Below are positions 8,721 to 18,201 of a stretch of DNA of 64,000 nt, in pieces. Under the pieces are notes generated by a model, which ran no database searches, was not told where the DNA came from, and saw only the letters and a program-made list of their open reading frames with translations. The DNA lies in contig NZ_JAIMJB010000006.1 of assembly GCF_021295345.1 (NCBI RefSeq), forward strand, positions 151,892 to 215,891. The letters run 5' to 3'. This DNA is from Motilimonas eburnea (GTDB taxonomy: Bacteria > Pseudomonadota > Gammaproteobacteria > Enterobacterales > CBDFNC01). Made by a program: the position numbers and the translations under genes. Within the stretch, counting starts at the first letter, position 1, and the number at the start of each line of letters is the position of its first letter.

Positions 8721-10988
8721 TTACTTTCCTGCTCGAACCAAGCCGCCTAAGCCTTTTTGTTCGAGATATTGGGCAAACAGCTGGCGCACCGCTTTGCCCG
8801 AGTCTAATTCATAGGCCTGAGCTAAAATGGCCTGCAACTCAGCAATCGCAACATGACGGATCACAAACTTAATACGCGCTATATTGTAAGTATTCATACT
8901 GAGCTTGGTGTATCCCATTGCCATGAGGATCACAGCTCCTAAGGGATCCCCCGCTAACTCACCACATAAACTGACCGATACCTGATGTTGCTTAGCTTGG
9001 GTAATAATGTGCTGCAGCGCTTGTAAAACCGCTGGATGAAAACTGTCGAAGATATCCGCTACTTGAGGGTTATTACGATCAACAGCCAGTAAGTACTGGG
9101 TTAAGTCATTGCTGCCTACCGACCAAAAATCAACCCGCTTTGCCAGTTGGGGTAAAATATAAAGTGCAGAAGGGACTTCGAGCATCACCCCTAGCTTAGG
9201 CTTGCGCAAGTGCTGGCCTTGCATTCGAGCTTGCTCGTTAATTTCGCTCCATGCTTGATGAATCAGTCTCACCGCATCATCTACCTCAGTAATACCACTG
9301 ATCATCGGCAGCATGATTTGCAAATTATTAAGGCCGATGCTGGCACGCAACATGGCTTTAATCTGCACCAAGAAAATTTCAGGATGGTCTAAGGTTAAAC
9401 GAATGCCACGCCAGCCCAAAAAGGGGTTTTCTTCAATAATGGGAAAGTAAGGTAATTGCTTATCTCCGCCCACATCTAAGGTACGCATGGTGACCGGTTT
9501 AGCAGCATAAGTTTGCAAAATGCCACGATAACGTTCGCTTTGCTCTAACTCAGTGGGAAAGCTCTCGGTTAACATAAACGGGACTTCCGTTCGATACAAA
9601 CCGACCCCATCAGCAAATTCATTGATAGCAATTTCGGTATCGGCACTTAAGCCCGCATTTAATAGCATTTCTATCTTTACACCATCTTTGGTGACCGCTG
9701 GCGCCTCAAGGCAATCACGCATGATGCTGTCTAATTGTTTCTCTTCTGCTAATAGGCCTTGGTACTCAAGTAACACCGCTTGCTCAGGTGAAACATAGAG
9801 TTCACCGCTGTAGCCGTCGAGGATCAATAAACTATGGCTTAGTTTTTCAATCGGTAATGCCATCCCCATCAGGGCCGGGATCCCCAATGCACGAGCTAAG
9901 ATAGCCGCATGGGAGTTAGCAGAGCCTTTAACTGAAACAATGCCCTTTAGTTTTTCTTTTGGCACATTGGCTAACATGGTTGCAGTCACTTCTTCAGCAA
10001 CCAAGATAAGTTCATCAGCGAGGAGTGAAGGTGGCTCTAAACCAATCAAATGATTAATGAGTCGCTGGCATACATCCTTAGTGTCAGTCGCACGCTCACG
10101 CAAATAGGGATCCGACATGGCCGAAAATTGAGCAACATAACGCTCGGCAACCAGTTTTACCGCCGTGGTCGCTCGATAACCTTGCTTTATCTGCGCCTTG
10201 ATTTCTCCCGATAAACTGGCTTCGGCCAGCATGTGCAAATAAACATCAAAAATGGCCAAGGCTTCACTAGGCAACTGCCCTTTTAAACGGATAGCTAAGG
10301 CTTTGATCTCATCGGTGCTCTTCGCCAATGCAGATTTAAAGCGGCTCAGCTCAGCAGTCACATCTTCGGTATGTTCTGTTTGTATCATCTCCAGTGTCAC
10401 TTGCGGCGTGATCACTTGAGCCTTTGCAATCGCAATCCCTGAGCTACCAGCGATCCCTTTGATGGAGCGGATATTTTTTTTATTTCGATTGGGAGCGGCA
10501 AGAAAGCCTTTAGACTGGGAATGAGCGATGACATTTGCCAACTGGGCTGCAAGGGTGACCAAAAATGATTCTTCATTTTTGTCAAATTCACGAGCACAGC
10601 GCTGCTGCACGACTAATACCCCAAGCACTTTGCGTTGATGAATGATCGGCGCACCAAGAAACGCACGATAATCATCTTCTTGAACCTCGGCTAAATATTT
10701 AAACCTTGGATGAACTTGGGCATCTGCAAGGTTGATCGGCTCTTCTTTTTGCCCAACTAAGCCCACCACCCCTTCATTAAATTCGATATGAATATTGCCA
10801 ACCGCCCCCTGGGCCAAGCCATCCGTTGCGGCTAATGTAAAATAGTTCAGTGCATCATGCACTAAATACACCGAGCAACAGTCAACCTGCATCACGTCTC
10901 TGATTTGGACGACAAGAACGGCCATTGCTGCCTCTAATGAGTCCGCTTGGTTCACCTTCTCTACGATTTCTCTCAGTTGCGTTAACAC
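8721..10988 (-). CDS. ptsP: Phosphoenolpyruvate-protein phosphotransferase PtsP (enzyme I-Ntr)
   Basis: A 755-aa cytosolic first component of the nitrogen phosphotransferase system, passing phosphate from PEP to NPr. The N-terminal GAF domain (about 1-155) is the diagnostic feature against housekeeping enzyme I. The EI-N domain follows at about 175-330. The phospho-acceptor His360 sits in GSANSHAAILARALGIPALMG. The C-terminal PEP-binding TIM barrel carries GLYRTEVPFM and SLCGELAGDP. It starts 18 nt after the rppH stop, so the two are co-transcribed, as in E. coli. Confidence 0.96.
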   Translation of the reverse strand: MLTQLREIVEKVNQADSLEAAMAVLVVQIRDVMQVDCCSVYLVHDALNYFTLAATDGLAQGAVGNIHIEFNEGVVGLVGQKEEPINLADAQVHPRFKYLAEVQEDDYRAFLGAPIIHQRKVLGVLVVQQRCAREFDKNEESFLVTLAAQLANVIAHSQSKGFLAAPNRNKKNIRSIKGIAGSSGIAIAKAQVITPQVTLEMIQTEHTEDVTAELSRFKSALAKSTDEIKALAIRLKGQLPSEALAIFDVYLHMLAEASLSGEIKAQIKQGYRATTAVKLVAERYVAQFSAMSDPYLRERATDTKDVCQRLINHLIGLEPPSLLADELILVAEEVTATMLANVPKEKLKGIVSVKGSANSHAAILARALGIPALMGMALPIEKLSHSLLILDGYSGELYVSPEQAVLLEYQGLLAEEKQLDSIMRDCLEAPAVTKDGVKIEMLLNAGLSADTEIAINEFADGVGLYRTEVPFMLTESFPTELEQSERYRGILQTYAAKPVTMRTLDVGGDKQLPYFPIIEENPFLGWRGIRLTLDHPEIFLVQIKAMLRASIGLNNLQIMLPMISGITEVDDAVRLIHQAWSEINEQARMQGQHLRKPKLGVMLEVPSALYILPQLAKRVDFWSVGSNDLTQYLLAVDRNNPQVADIFDSFHPAVLQALQHIITQAKQHQVSVSLCGELAGDPLGAVILMAMGYTKLSMNTYNIARIKFVIRHVAIAELQAILAQAYELDSGKAVRQLFAQYLEQKGLGGLVRAGK

Positions 10989-11006
10989 GGGCTCCCCTTG
11001 GCGGCG

Positions 11007-11561
11007 TTATTTTACGCTTCGGCGCTGTTTCTTATTAAATCGTTTACGTTTATCTTTTCGTTTTTTGGTCTCATTCTCAGGCCGTTGAAAAGGCAATGCA
11101 GCAGGACAAAACTCCTTCATCACTCGACGATATACATCGCGCTTGAATGAAACAACCTGCCTCACGGGATACCAATAGCTCACCCAACGCCAATCATCAA
11201 ACTCCGGATGCCCACAGGCACTTAAATTGACCTTAGACTCCTTGGTTTGCAATGAGAGTAAAAACCACTTTTGCTTTTGACCAATGCAAACGGGCTTAGA
11301 ATCCCATCGGACTAACCGTTTCGGCAACTTATATTTGAGCCAAGATCGGCTTACCGCTAAAATTTTAACTTCATGCTTTTGTAACCCTACCTCTTCGTAG
11401 AGCTCACGGAACATCGCCTGTTCCGCGCTTTCACCTTCATTGACTCCGCCTTGCGGAAATTGCCAAGAATGCTGTCCATAACGTTTTGCCCACATTACCT
11501 GACCTTTCGGGTTACAGATAATGATGCCTACATTTGGACGATAACCATCGGCATCAATCAC
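11007..11561 (-). CDS. rppH: RNA pyrophosphohydrolase RppH
   Basis: A 184-aa Nudix hydrolase that removes pyrophosphate from 5'-triphosphate mRNA to trigger RNase E decay. The Nudix box spans GGVNEGES...RELYEEVGL (about 38-60, G-x5-E-x7-REUxEExGU). The start is a GTG at 11561 giving [12 protein letters not shown], matching the family N-terminus. A basic C-terminal tail ([16 protein letters not shown]) is present. First gene of rppH-ptsP(-lgt). The DnaA-box cluster lies immediately upstream. Confidence 0.95.
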   Translation of the reverse strand: MIDADGYRPNVGIIICNPKGQVMWAKRYGQHSWQFPQGGVNEGESAEQAMFRELYEEVGLQKHEVKILAVSRSWLKYKLPKRLVRWDSKPVCIGQKQKWFLLSLQTKESKVNLSACGHPEFDDWRWVSYWYPVRQVVSFKRDVYRRVMKEFCPAALPFQRPENETKKRKDKRKRFNKKQRRSVK

Positions 11562-11699
11562 TTATGCACCTATCGGGCTTAATCTATCATCACATGATTC
11601 TTTCACATTACCGCGAACGCAGCAATCACGTTACTCATAATGCACCAGCAAACGGGCAATCGCTCACACTTTATGGATAACTTCAATCAAAAACAAAAG

Positions 11700-12120
11700 T
11701 TATGCACACAGAAAAATTCAGCTACGCGATTGTCATCCTCTTTTCTACACTTTTTCTGTGAATAACTCTGTGAAAATTATGGTATCCAGATCACTGCCCT
11801 TCAACGTCCAAGTAGAACAGAAGAAAGGGGTCGCATTAACCACAAAAGAAACACACCTATAAATAATAACTTAAAAACAAAAGACAAGAAAAAACACCAT
11901 AACATGTATATTTAAACAGGTGTTAACAACACACTGACTTTGTGAATAAAACTGACCGAACACTTTTTAACCAAGGACAAAGTTATTCACAAAAACCTGA
12001 GCAAAAGCGCCTAAAATTAGCACTACCTTAGCGTTAGATCTCATTTTACGGCAAAAAACAAGAGGAAATTTGCCCTATCAAAGGCCGTCAAAACAAGTTA
12101 TCCAACATTTCTGTGGATAA
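11700..12120. promoter_or_regulatory. DARS2: DARS2-like cluster of DnaA boxes
   Basis: Five exact TTATNCACA DnaA boxes occur in 421 bases: 11700-11708 (+, TTATGCACA), 11757-11765 (-, TTATTCACA), 11941-11949 (-, TTATTCACA), 11983-11991 (+, TTATTCACA) and 12112-12120 (-, TTATCCACA). A one-mismatch site lies at 11836-11844. The roughly 880-bp region between rppH and mutH (11562-12441) is AT-rich and has no other feature beyond the repeat at 12346-12397. In E. coli the DnaA-reactivating sequence DARS2, which promotes ADP-to-ATP exchange on DnaA, lies between mutH and ygdP (rppH). The shared position and box density support orthology. I could not place the IHF or Fis sites. Confidence 0.8.
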
Positions 12121-12345
12121 AGTTGTGCACGGTAGCTGACTTTTCCACTGATTACTGGAAAAAAACCTATTCAAGCTATAAGTCAAGCATAAAAAAACAA
12201 GATAAACCACTTAAAAACAATAACTTACAAAATAGCGCCAGATTTTTATTACAAGGTTTTTTTTTGTTTGTTTTTTAATCAACAAAGCGTATCCACGTTC
12301 GAAACGGAAAACTCAGTTTGCAATCTCGCTTTCATCTGTTCATGT

Positions 12346-12397
12346 CCAATCAACTTAAAGATCCCTATTTCAAGTACATCCTGGTTGATTGGGTATA
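12346..12397. repeat. Degenerate copy of the ACCCAATCAAC palindromic repeat
   Basis: The left arm CCAATCAAC (12346-12354) and right arm GTTGATTGG (12384-12392) are perfect inverted repeats. The right side continues GGTATA exactly as in the copy at 3272-3317, while the left has lost its TATACC end and the centre is longer. It sits 45-95 bases upstream of mutH. Confidence 0.6.
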
Positions 12398-12441
12398 AAA
12401 TAAGCGTAAAGTGTAACCCTAACTCATGTACAAACACTAAG

Positions 12442-13110
12442 ATGATGACGCCACCAACCTCAGTTGAACAACTCATGTCCAAGGCCTACGCCATCGCAGG
12501 ATTATCCCTCGCCGAACTTGCTGAAATCGCAAATTGGCCTATGCCAAAAGATCTCCGTCGTGACAAAGGCTGGGTAGGCCAACTGATCGAGTACCACCTT
12601 GGCGCCGAGGCAGGCTCAAAGCCGGAACAAGATTTTCCACATCTAGGCATAGAGCTCAAAACCATCCCTATCAATGAGCAAGGTAAGCCATTAGAAACAA
12701 CCTTTGTTTGCGTCGCCCCTTTACTCGATATAGCTGGTTTAAGCTGGCAAAACAGTAACGTGAAAAATAAACTTAGTTGCGTACTCTGGTTACCCGTTGA
12801 AGGCAGTCGAGAGATACCGCTACCCGTTCGCCGCGTTGGCTCCCCCTTATTATGGCAACCAAGTCCAGCGGAGGAAGCCTTACTGCAACAGGACTGGGAA
12901 GAGTTAATGGAGCGTATTGCCTTAGGTGATATCGAGCATGTCACCGCACGCCATGGTCAAGCACTGCAATTAAGACCAAAAGCGGCCAATGGTAAGGCCC
13001 TAACGGACGCCATCGGCCCTGATGGGCAAAGGATCCGCACGCGACCACGTGGCTTTTATTTGAAGAAAGAATTTACCGGTAATATCTTGGAAAGTTATTA
13101 TTTAGTTTAA
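12442..13110 (+). CDS. mutH: DNA mismatch repair endonuclease MutH
   Basis: Nicks the unmethylated strand at hemimethylated GATC after MutS/MutL recognition. From the ATG at 12442 (a second ATG follows directly) the protein is 222 aa, close to the 229 aa of E. coli. The catalytic triad of the type II endonuclease-like fold is visible as Asp64, Glu71 and Lys73 in [13 protein letters not shown]. The open frame runs upstream to 12268 through the palindromic repeat, but that extension does not resemble MutH. Its presence implies a Dam methylase elsewhere. MutS is encoded at 34609. Confidence 0.95.
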   Translation: MMTPPTSVEQLMSKAYAIAGLSLAELAEIANWPMPKDLRRDKGWVGQLIEYHLGAEAGSKPEQDFPHLGIELKTIPINEQGKPLETTFVCVAPLLDIAGLSWQNSNVKNKLSCVLWLPVEGSREIPLPVRRVGSPLLWQPSPAEEALLQQDWEELMERIALGDIEHVTARHGQALQLRPKAANGKALTDAIGPDGQRIRTRPRGFYLKKEFTGNILESYYLV

Positions 13111-13198
13111 TAATTACTTCACTAATGATTCCAATCCTCATTATGATAGGATATTGTTATTTTTATTATTAGTGATTGATATGCCTGAGGAGGTATAA

Positions 13199-13525
13199 AT
13201 GCCATTAAAGAAACGCTTTCTTAAATCAAAGCCCCAAGTGAAAGTCACATTTGAACTGGAAAAAGACGCCGCAGGCCAAGCCGAAAAGATCTTTCTACTC
13301 GGTGAGTTCAATGACTGGTCACCGATCGAGCTGCAAAAGTTCAAAAACGGTAAATTCAAGGCCACTCTCGATTTACCTACCGATGCCCAGTCCGAGTTTG
13401 AATTTAAATATAAGCTGATCACCGCTGACGGTAACGAAGCATTTGAGAATGAAGTAGAAGCCGATGGCTATCGGATGAATGAATTTGGCACTGAGAACTC
13501 ACTACTGAGTGTGCAGCCCTGCTAA
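13199..13525 (+). CDS. Stand-alone CBM48/AMPK-type glycogen-binding domain protein
   Basis: A 108-aa cytosolic protein consisting almost entirely of one isoamylase early-set (CBM48-like) domain. The hallmark is IFLLGEFNDWSP (about 31-42), followed by KFKNGKFKATLDLP and FEFKYKLI-DGN, as in AMPK beta carbohydrate-binding modules. The N-terminus is basic (PLKKRFLKSKP). The start has a strong GAGGAGGT Shine-Dalgarno. There is no enzymatic domain. It lies downstream of mutH and converges on rplS across a shared terminator. Role unknown; binding of glycogen or another alpha-glucan is inferred from the fold only. Confidence 0.88.
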   Translation: MPLKKRFLKSKPQVKVTFELEKDAAGQAEKIFLLGEFNDWSPIELQKFKNGKFKATLDLPTDAQSEFEFKYKLITADGNEAFENEVEADGYRMNEFGTENSLLSVQPC

Positions 13526-13562
13526 CAGCAGCAATAGGCATAATGCCATAAGCTGGAAAGAA

Positions 13563-13587
13563 AAAAGGCTCGCAATGCGAGCCTTTT
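13563..13587. terminator. Bidirectional terminator between the CBM48 gene and rplS
   Basis: An 11-bp perfect stem, AAAAGGCTCGC/GCGAGCCTTTT, with a 3-nt loop. It ends the rpsP-rimM-trmD-rplS operon on the minus strand (extra A/T tract at 13561-13566) and the plus-strand CBM48 gene. Confidence 0.9.
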
Positions 13588-13592
13588 CTGTC

Positions 13593-13946
13593 TTACTTTT
13601 TACCAAGCTTCTCTTTGATACGAGCTGCTTTACCAGTACGACCACGCATGTAGTAAAGCTTAGCTTGACGTACATCACCACGGCGTTTAACTGTAATGCT
13701 ATCTACAATTGGGCTATGAGTTTGGAATACACGCTCAACGCCTTCACCGCTAGAAATTTTACGAACAGTGAAAGATGAGTGTAAACCACGGTTACGCTTA
13801 GCTAGTACGAAACCTTCGAAAGCCTGAAGACGTTCTTTGTTGCCTTCTTTAACTTTTACTTGAACTACTACTGTGTCACCTGGGGCGAAATCAGGTAGAT
13901 CTTTTTTTAACTGCTCGTCTTCGAGCTGTTTGATGATGTTGCTCAT
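13593..13946 (-). CDS. rplS: 50S ribosomal protein L19
   Basis: A 117-aa large-subunit protein at the 30S-50S interface. It starts [20 protein letters not shown] and contains the family signature [13 protein letters not shown]. It is the last gene of the conserved rpsP-rimM-trmD-rplS operon, 39 nt after trmD, with a strong terminator directly behind. Codon use is that of a highly expressed gene. Confidence 0.98.
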   Translation of the reverse strand: MSNIIKQLEDEQLKKDLPDFAPGDTVVVQVKVKEGNKERLQAFEGFVLAKRNRGLHSSFTVRKISSGEGVERVFQTHSPIVDSITVKRRGDVRQAKLYYMRGRTGKAARIKEKLGKK

Positions 13947-13985
13947 TTTATAAACCTCTGCCTAGGTAAACTGATGCGATTGCTG

Positions 13986-14732
13986 TTACTCAGAGTCACT
14001 AAGATATTCAGCTAACAAGCGTGCTTGTTCGTCAGTCAGAGCTAGGTTGTTAATTAGTTCTGGTCTACGTTCCCAGGTACGGCCCAACGACTGTTTTAAA
14101 CGCCATTGTCGGATCTTTTCGTGGTTGCCGCTCAGCAATACTGGCGGAACCGCTAAATCTCCCAGCACTTCAGGACGCGTGTAATGGGGGCAATCCAACA
14201 GGCCATCGGAAAACGAGTCCTGTTCGGCTGAAGCTGCGCGACCTAACACACCGGGTACAAAACGCACCACAGCGTCAATCAGTGTCATCGCGGGCAACTC
14301 ACCACCCGTTAACACATAATCACCAATCGACCACTCTTGGTCTATTTCGGTTTGAATTATGCGTTCATCTATTCCTTCGTAACGTCCTGCCACTAAAATC
14401 AATGCTTGATTCTGTGCCAGTTCTTGCACGCCACCTTGGTCTAGTTTGCGTCCTTGAGGCGATAAGTAGATCACTTTAGCCTCTTCACCCGCTTCAATTG
14501 CCGCTGCTTTTGCATCATGAATGGCCTGGCGTAAAGGCTCAACCATCATTAGCATGCCAGGGCCGCCACCATAAGGCCTGTCATCAACAGTCTTATGTTT
14601 GTCGGTAGCGTAATCCCTTGGATTCCAGCAGTGGAATTCAAGCAGTTGCTGTTTTACAGCCCTACCTGTTACTCCGTGTTCTGTGATGGCCCGAAACATA
14701 TCCGGGAAGAGGCTAATGACCCCTAACCACAT
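13986..14732 (-). CDS. trmD: tRNA (guanine-N1-)-methyltransferase TrmD
   Basis: A 248-aa SPOUT-class enzyme forming m1G37, needed for frame maintenance. The N-terminal [16 protein letters not shown], the [13 protein letters not shown] motif (about 50-62) and the knotted SAM-binding region [10 protein letters not shown] and [11 protein letters not shown] are all present. It follows rimM by 21 nt in the ribosomal operon. Confidence 0.98.
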   Translation of the reverse strand: MWLGVISLFPDMFRAITEHGVTGRAVKQQLLEFHCWNPRDYATDKHKTVDDRPYGGGPGMLMMVEPLRQAIHDAKAAAIEAGEEAKVIYLSPQGRKLDQGGVQELAQNQALILVAGRYEGIDERIIQTEIDQEWSIGDYVLTGGELPAMTLIDAVVRFVPGVLGRAASAEQDSFSDGLLDCPHYTRPEVLGDLAVPPVLLSGNHEKIRQWRLKQSLGRTWERRPELINNLALTDEQARLLAEYLSDSE

Positions 14733-14753
14733 AGAATGACTCCTCGGAGTAAC

Positions 14754-15281
14754 TTAGAATCCTGGATCCCAGTCAACTTCAATAAATTTGTTGGCAATAT
14801 CCACTTGGATAATTACCTTCTCTTCAAGATACGGAATTAACCGCTCTTTTTTGCCAAAGGCATCTGTTGGGTTGGATTTTACAACAAGGACATCATTTGA
14901 CCCTGTTTCCATCATGTCAGCCACCACACCGAGGTCATAACCTGCGGTTGTTTTGACCTGACACCCCATCAAATCACGCCAATACACTTGATCGTCAAGC
15001 TCAGGAAGTTGATCATCGCTGACCAAAATCTCCAAACCCACTAAGGCTTGGGCGTCTTCTCTGACATCAAACCCCTCTACTTTTGCTATCCAAGTTTTAT
15101 TGTGACGTCGATACTCAGTGACCAGCACTTCGCGTTGTCGTCCTTGGTAGTCAATCAGCCAAGGTTTGTAATCAAAAACACCTTCGGGATCGTCAGTATA
15201 GGAATGGATTTTTAGCCAGCCTTTAATACCGTAAACGGCACCAAACTTTCCAACAACAATCTGGTCTGCTTGTGTACTCAC
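14754..15281 (-). CDS. rimM: Ribosome maturation factor RimM
   Basis: A 175-aa 30S assembly factor that binds S19 and aids maturation of the 16S 3' domain. The N-terminal RimM domain begins [19 protein letters not shown] (about 9-27). The C-terminal PRC-barrel has [10 protein letters not shown] and the terminal IPYLEEKVI. It lies between rpsP and trmD. Confidence 0.97.
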   Translation of the reverse strand: MSTQADQIVVGKFGAVYGIKGWLKIHSYTDDPEGVFDYKPWLIDYQGRQREVLVTEYRRHNKTWIAKVEGFDVREDAQALVGLEILVSDDQLPELDDQVYWRDLMGCQVKTTAGYDLGVVADMMETGSNDVLVVKSNPTDAFGKKERLIPYLEEKVIIQVDIANKFIEVDWDPGF

Positions 15282-15304
15282 TAAATGCCCCTATACCTAA
15301 TTGA

Positions 15305-15553
15305 TTAAGCAGCTTTTTGGCTGTCTTTAACCAGCTTAGCAACACGTGCGCTAAGCGTAGCGCCTTGAGACACCCAGTGCTCAATGCGTTCATTGTTTAG
15401 ACGAACACCTTCTTCGCCACCGCGAGCTGTAGGGTTAAAGAAACCTACTTTCTCGATGTAACGACCAGTTGCTGCATTACGGCTGTCAGCTACTACAACC
15501 TGATAAAATGGACGCTTTTTTGCGCCGCCACGAGCTAAACGAATGGTAACCAT
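15305..15553 (-). CDS. rpsP: 30S ribosomal protein S16
   Basis: An 82-aa protein with the S16 signature [20 protein letters not shown] and [20 protein letters not shown]. It is the first gene of the rpsP-rimM-trmD-rplS operon, preceded by GAGGACGAT and the promoter at 15629-15656. Confidence 0.98.
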   Translation of the reverse strand: MVTIRLARGGAKKRPFYQVVVADSRNAATGRYIEKVGFFNPTARGGEEGVRLNNERIEHWVSQGATLSARVAKLVKDSQKAA

Positions 15554-15628
15554 ATCGTCCTCATATTTTGTTAAGAACTATTGAGCCTGAAATAGCTTCA
15601 GACTCCCCACTTTGTAGAAAGCCGCAAA

Positions 15629-15656
15629 ATTGTACTCTTATTCTCGCCAAAAGCAA
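15629..15656 (-). promoter_or_regulatory. Probable promoter of the rpsP operon
   Basis: On the minus strand TTGCTT (complement of 15651-15656) and TACAAT (complement of 15629-15634) are separated by 16 nt. This places the start about 70 nt upstream of rpsP, downstream of the ffh terminator. Confidence 0.5.
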
Positions 15657-15701
15657 CTTATTCGTGAACTTTTCACGCGGCTGTCATTGCAATCTATATA
15701 T

Positions 15702-15739
15702 AAAAAAGGGAACTCAGTTGCGTGAACTCAGTTCCCTTT
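15702..15739 (-). terminator. Terminator of ffh
   Basis: A long stem (15705-15719 with 15725-15739, one C-C mismatch, 5-nt loop GCGTG) is followed on the minus strand by TTTTTTA. It separates ffh from the rpsP operon, so the two are independent units here. Confidence 0.85.
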
Positions 15740-15772
15740 AAAATGAATAATGCTAACTTGGCAAGGTCGTGA

Positions 15773-17149
15773 CTAGAAAGGCCCTTTGCCCTTCATCATC
15801 CCTGGTGGCATCATGCCTTGCATACGCCCCATCATTTTACGCATGCCGCCCTTACCACTCATTTTTTTCATCATTTTTTGCATCTGAGTAAACTGCTTAA
15901 GCAGCTTATTCACTTCTTGGATGCTGGTACCTGAGCCCGCGGCAATACGACGTTTGCGTGAGCCTTTAATGATTTCTGGACGCGCTCGCTCGCCTGGGGT
16001 CATGGAGTTAATGATGGCTTCCATTTGAATCGTCAATTTGTCGTTGACTTGATCTTTCACCGCATCGGGCAATTGGCCCATACCAGGCAGCTTATCCATC
16101 ATGCTCATCATGCCGCCCATGCTTTTCATTTGCACCAGCTGTTCACGGAAGTCTTCAAGATCAAATCCTTTGCCTTTTTGTACTTTTTTGGCCAGCTTAG
16201 CGGCCTTGTCTTTATCGACTTTTTGCTCAATCTCTTCGATTAAAGAAAGCACATCGCCCATGCCTAAAATGCGCGAAGCAATACGATCAGGATAAAACGG
16301 CTCTAGGGCATCGGTTTTTTCACCCATCCCCATGAACTTAATCGGCTTACCCGTAATTTGACGAATCGATAACGCTGCACCACCACGAGCATCACCATCA
16401 GCCTTGGTTAAGATAACACCGGTCAAAGGCAATGAGTCGTTAAAAGCACGCGCGGTATTAGCCGCATCTTGACCTGTCATGGCATCAACCACAAATAGGG
16501 TTTCCACAGGCTTAATCGCTTGGTGCAAGTCGATGATTTCCGTCATCATGTCTTCATCAACATGTAAACGACCCGCGGTATCGACAATCACCACGTCAAT
16601 AAATTGTTTGCGAGCATGTTCGATGGCTGCATTGGCAATATCAATCGGCTTTTGTGAGATGTCACTCGGGAAGAATTCCACCTTGACTTCATTAGCTAGG
16701 GTTTCTAGCTGCTTGATTGCCGCAGGACGGTATACGTCGGCACTGACCACCAGCACAGATTTCTTTTCACGCTCTTTTAGGAACTTGGCCAGTTTACCCA
16801 CCGAGGTGGTTTTACCCGCACCTTGTAAACCCGCCATTAATAAGATAGCTGGAGGCTGAGCTGCAAGGTCGAGCTTTTCGTTAGCCTCACCCATTGCCGC
16901 TTCAAGTTCACTTTGCACAATTTTGATGAATACTTGGCCAGGGCTTAGGCTTTTCGTGACTTCCTGACCAACCGCTCTTTCTTTGACCTTAGCAACAAAT
17001 TCACGCACCACAGGCAGAGCAACATCCGCCTCAAGTAGCGCCATTCTTACTTCACGTAAGGTTTCTTTTATATTGTCTTCGGTTAATCGGCCACGGCCAC
17101 TGATGTTTTTCAGCGTTCGTGACAATCTATCGGTCAGATTTTCAAACAT
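15773..17149 (-). CDS. ffh: Signal recognition particle protein Ffh
   Basis: A 458-aa SRP54 GTPase that binds 4.5S RNA and signal sequences and docks with FtsY. An N-terminal helical bundle is followed by the G domain with P-loop GLQGAGKTTSVGK (about 109-121), DTAGRLHVDE and TKADGDARGG. The M domain (about 300-458) ends in the methionine-rich tail (MMKKMSGKGGMRKMMG and onward) that holds signal peptides. Divergent from ypjD. Confidence 0.98.
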   Translation of the reverse strand: MFENLTDRLSRTLKNISGRGRLTEDNIKETLREVRMALLEADVALPVVREFVAKVKERAVGQEVTKSLSPGQVFIKIVQSELEAAMGEANEKLDLAAQPPAILLMAGLQGAGKTTSVGKLAKFLKEREKKSVLVVSADVYRPAAIKQLETLANEVKVEFFPSDISQKPIDIANAAIEHARKQFIDVVIVDTAGRLHVDEDMMTEIIDLHQAIKPVETLFVVDAMTGQDAANTARAFNDSLPLTGVILTKADGDARGGAALSIRQITGKPIKFMGMGEKTDALEPFYPDRIASRILGMGDVLSLIEEIEQKVDKDKAAKLAKKVQKGKGFDLEDFREQLVQMKSMGGMMSMMDKLPGMGQLPDAVKDQVNDKLTIQMEAIINSMTPGERARPEIIKGSRKRRIAAGSGTSIQEVNKLLKQFTQMQKMMKKMSGKGGMRKMMGRMQGMMPPGMMKGKGPF

Positions 17150-17367
17150 GGGTTTCTCAGCAAGCTTACTTGTAAATGAAGGGGATTATACCCATAAGTC
17201 GCGCAATGCAACACTCTATATCCAAGCTTAGTGCAATCTTTGCCTAAATTATGGTCACAAAAATTCAGAGAATTTGACCTAACAATGCTGGAATCAGGGT
17301 TGTTTTCTTGGCGCCCTTAGTCGTGCAGGTTATACTAGCGTCCTCAACTTAAGGGTAACGTATATTA

Positions 17368-18159
17368 ATGGAACTGATGTCGATTTTGGCTTTAACGCTT
17401 TATGCAGTCGCAACTATCGCCTGTTTAAGCCGGTTACTACATCATCAAGGGCCTAACAAAACACTCGTGTTAGGCGCGGCAATGACGGCTGTGGCCTGCC
17501 ACAGTGCTTGGTTGTATCAAGATATCTTTGTTGCATCTGGACAAAACTTATCCCTGATGAATGTGGCCGCATTAGTCAGCTTAATCATCGCCTTGGTTTT
17601 GTCTCTGGCAGCATTCAAATTACGCGTCTGGGTTATTTTACCCGTCGCCTACGGTTTTGCCATGGTGAATCTGGCGGGCGCAACCTTACTGCCAACCCAT
17701 TACATCACCCATTTGGAAACGCACCCCGAGATTGTCCTTCATATCAGCATTGCGTTACTTTCTTACTCAACACTGATGATTGCTGGTTTATTTGCCACTT
17801 TATTAGGGTTTCTCGACTATCAGCTCAAACAAAAACGTAAGCCACTATTTCACCCTGCATTGCCACCGCTTATGACCATTGAGAAACAGCTGTTTCAGCT
17901 TATCTTCATCGGCACCCTACTACTGAGCTTATCTTTAGCCAGTGGGTTTCTCTTCCTCAATGACATGTTTGCCCAAGGCAAAGCCCATAAAGCCTTGTTA
18001 TCTATCATCGCTTGGTTTTTATATGTCACACTTTTGTGGGGGCACTATATCAAAGGCTGGCGCGGTAAACCTGTCATTTACGCTACCGTCATCGGGGCTT
18101 TTGTTCTAACCTTAGCCTATTTTGGCAGCCGCTTTGTCAAAGAAATCATTCTGACTTAA
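17368..18159 (+). CDS. ypjD: CcsA-like inner-membrane protein YpjD
   Basis: A 263-aa multi-spanning protein of the cytochrome c assembly (CcsA/CcmC-like) superfamily. About eight hydrophobic segments are visible, with conserved His residues in the membrane-edge regions (HSAWLYQD near 45-52, HISIALLSYSTLM near 125-137, WGHYIKGWRGKP near 226-237). It is conserved next to ffh in enterics and vibrios. In E. coli ypjD is associated with the neighbouring corB magnesium-transport locus. TAAGGGT lies about 12 nt before the ATG. A true haem-handling role is not proven. Confidence 0.88.
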   Translation: MELMSILALTLYAVATIACLSRLLHHQGPNKTLVLGAAMTAVACHSAWLYQDIFVASGQNLSLMNVAALVSLIIALVLSLAAFKLRVWVILPVAYGFAMVNLAGATLLPTHYITHLETHPEIVLHISIALLSYSTLMIAGLFATLLGFLDYQLKQKRKPLFHPALPPLMTIEKQLFQLIFIGTLLLSLSLASGFLFLNDMFAQGKAHKALLSIIAWFLYVTLLWGHYIKGWRGKPVIYATVIGAFVLTLAYFGSRFVKEIILT

Positions 18160-18201
18160 CTTAAATCGTTAACCATTTTTTAAACCAAAAGAGGATCCAC
18201 C

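Noticed and set aside
12268..12441. N-terminal extension of mutH
   Set aside because: It runs through the degenerate palindrome, is Cys/Ser-rich and not MutH-like; the ATG at 12442 gives the family length.
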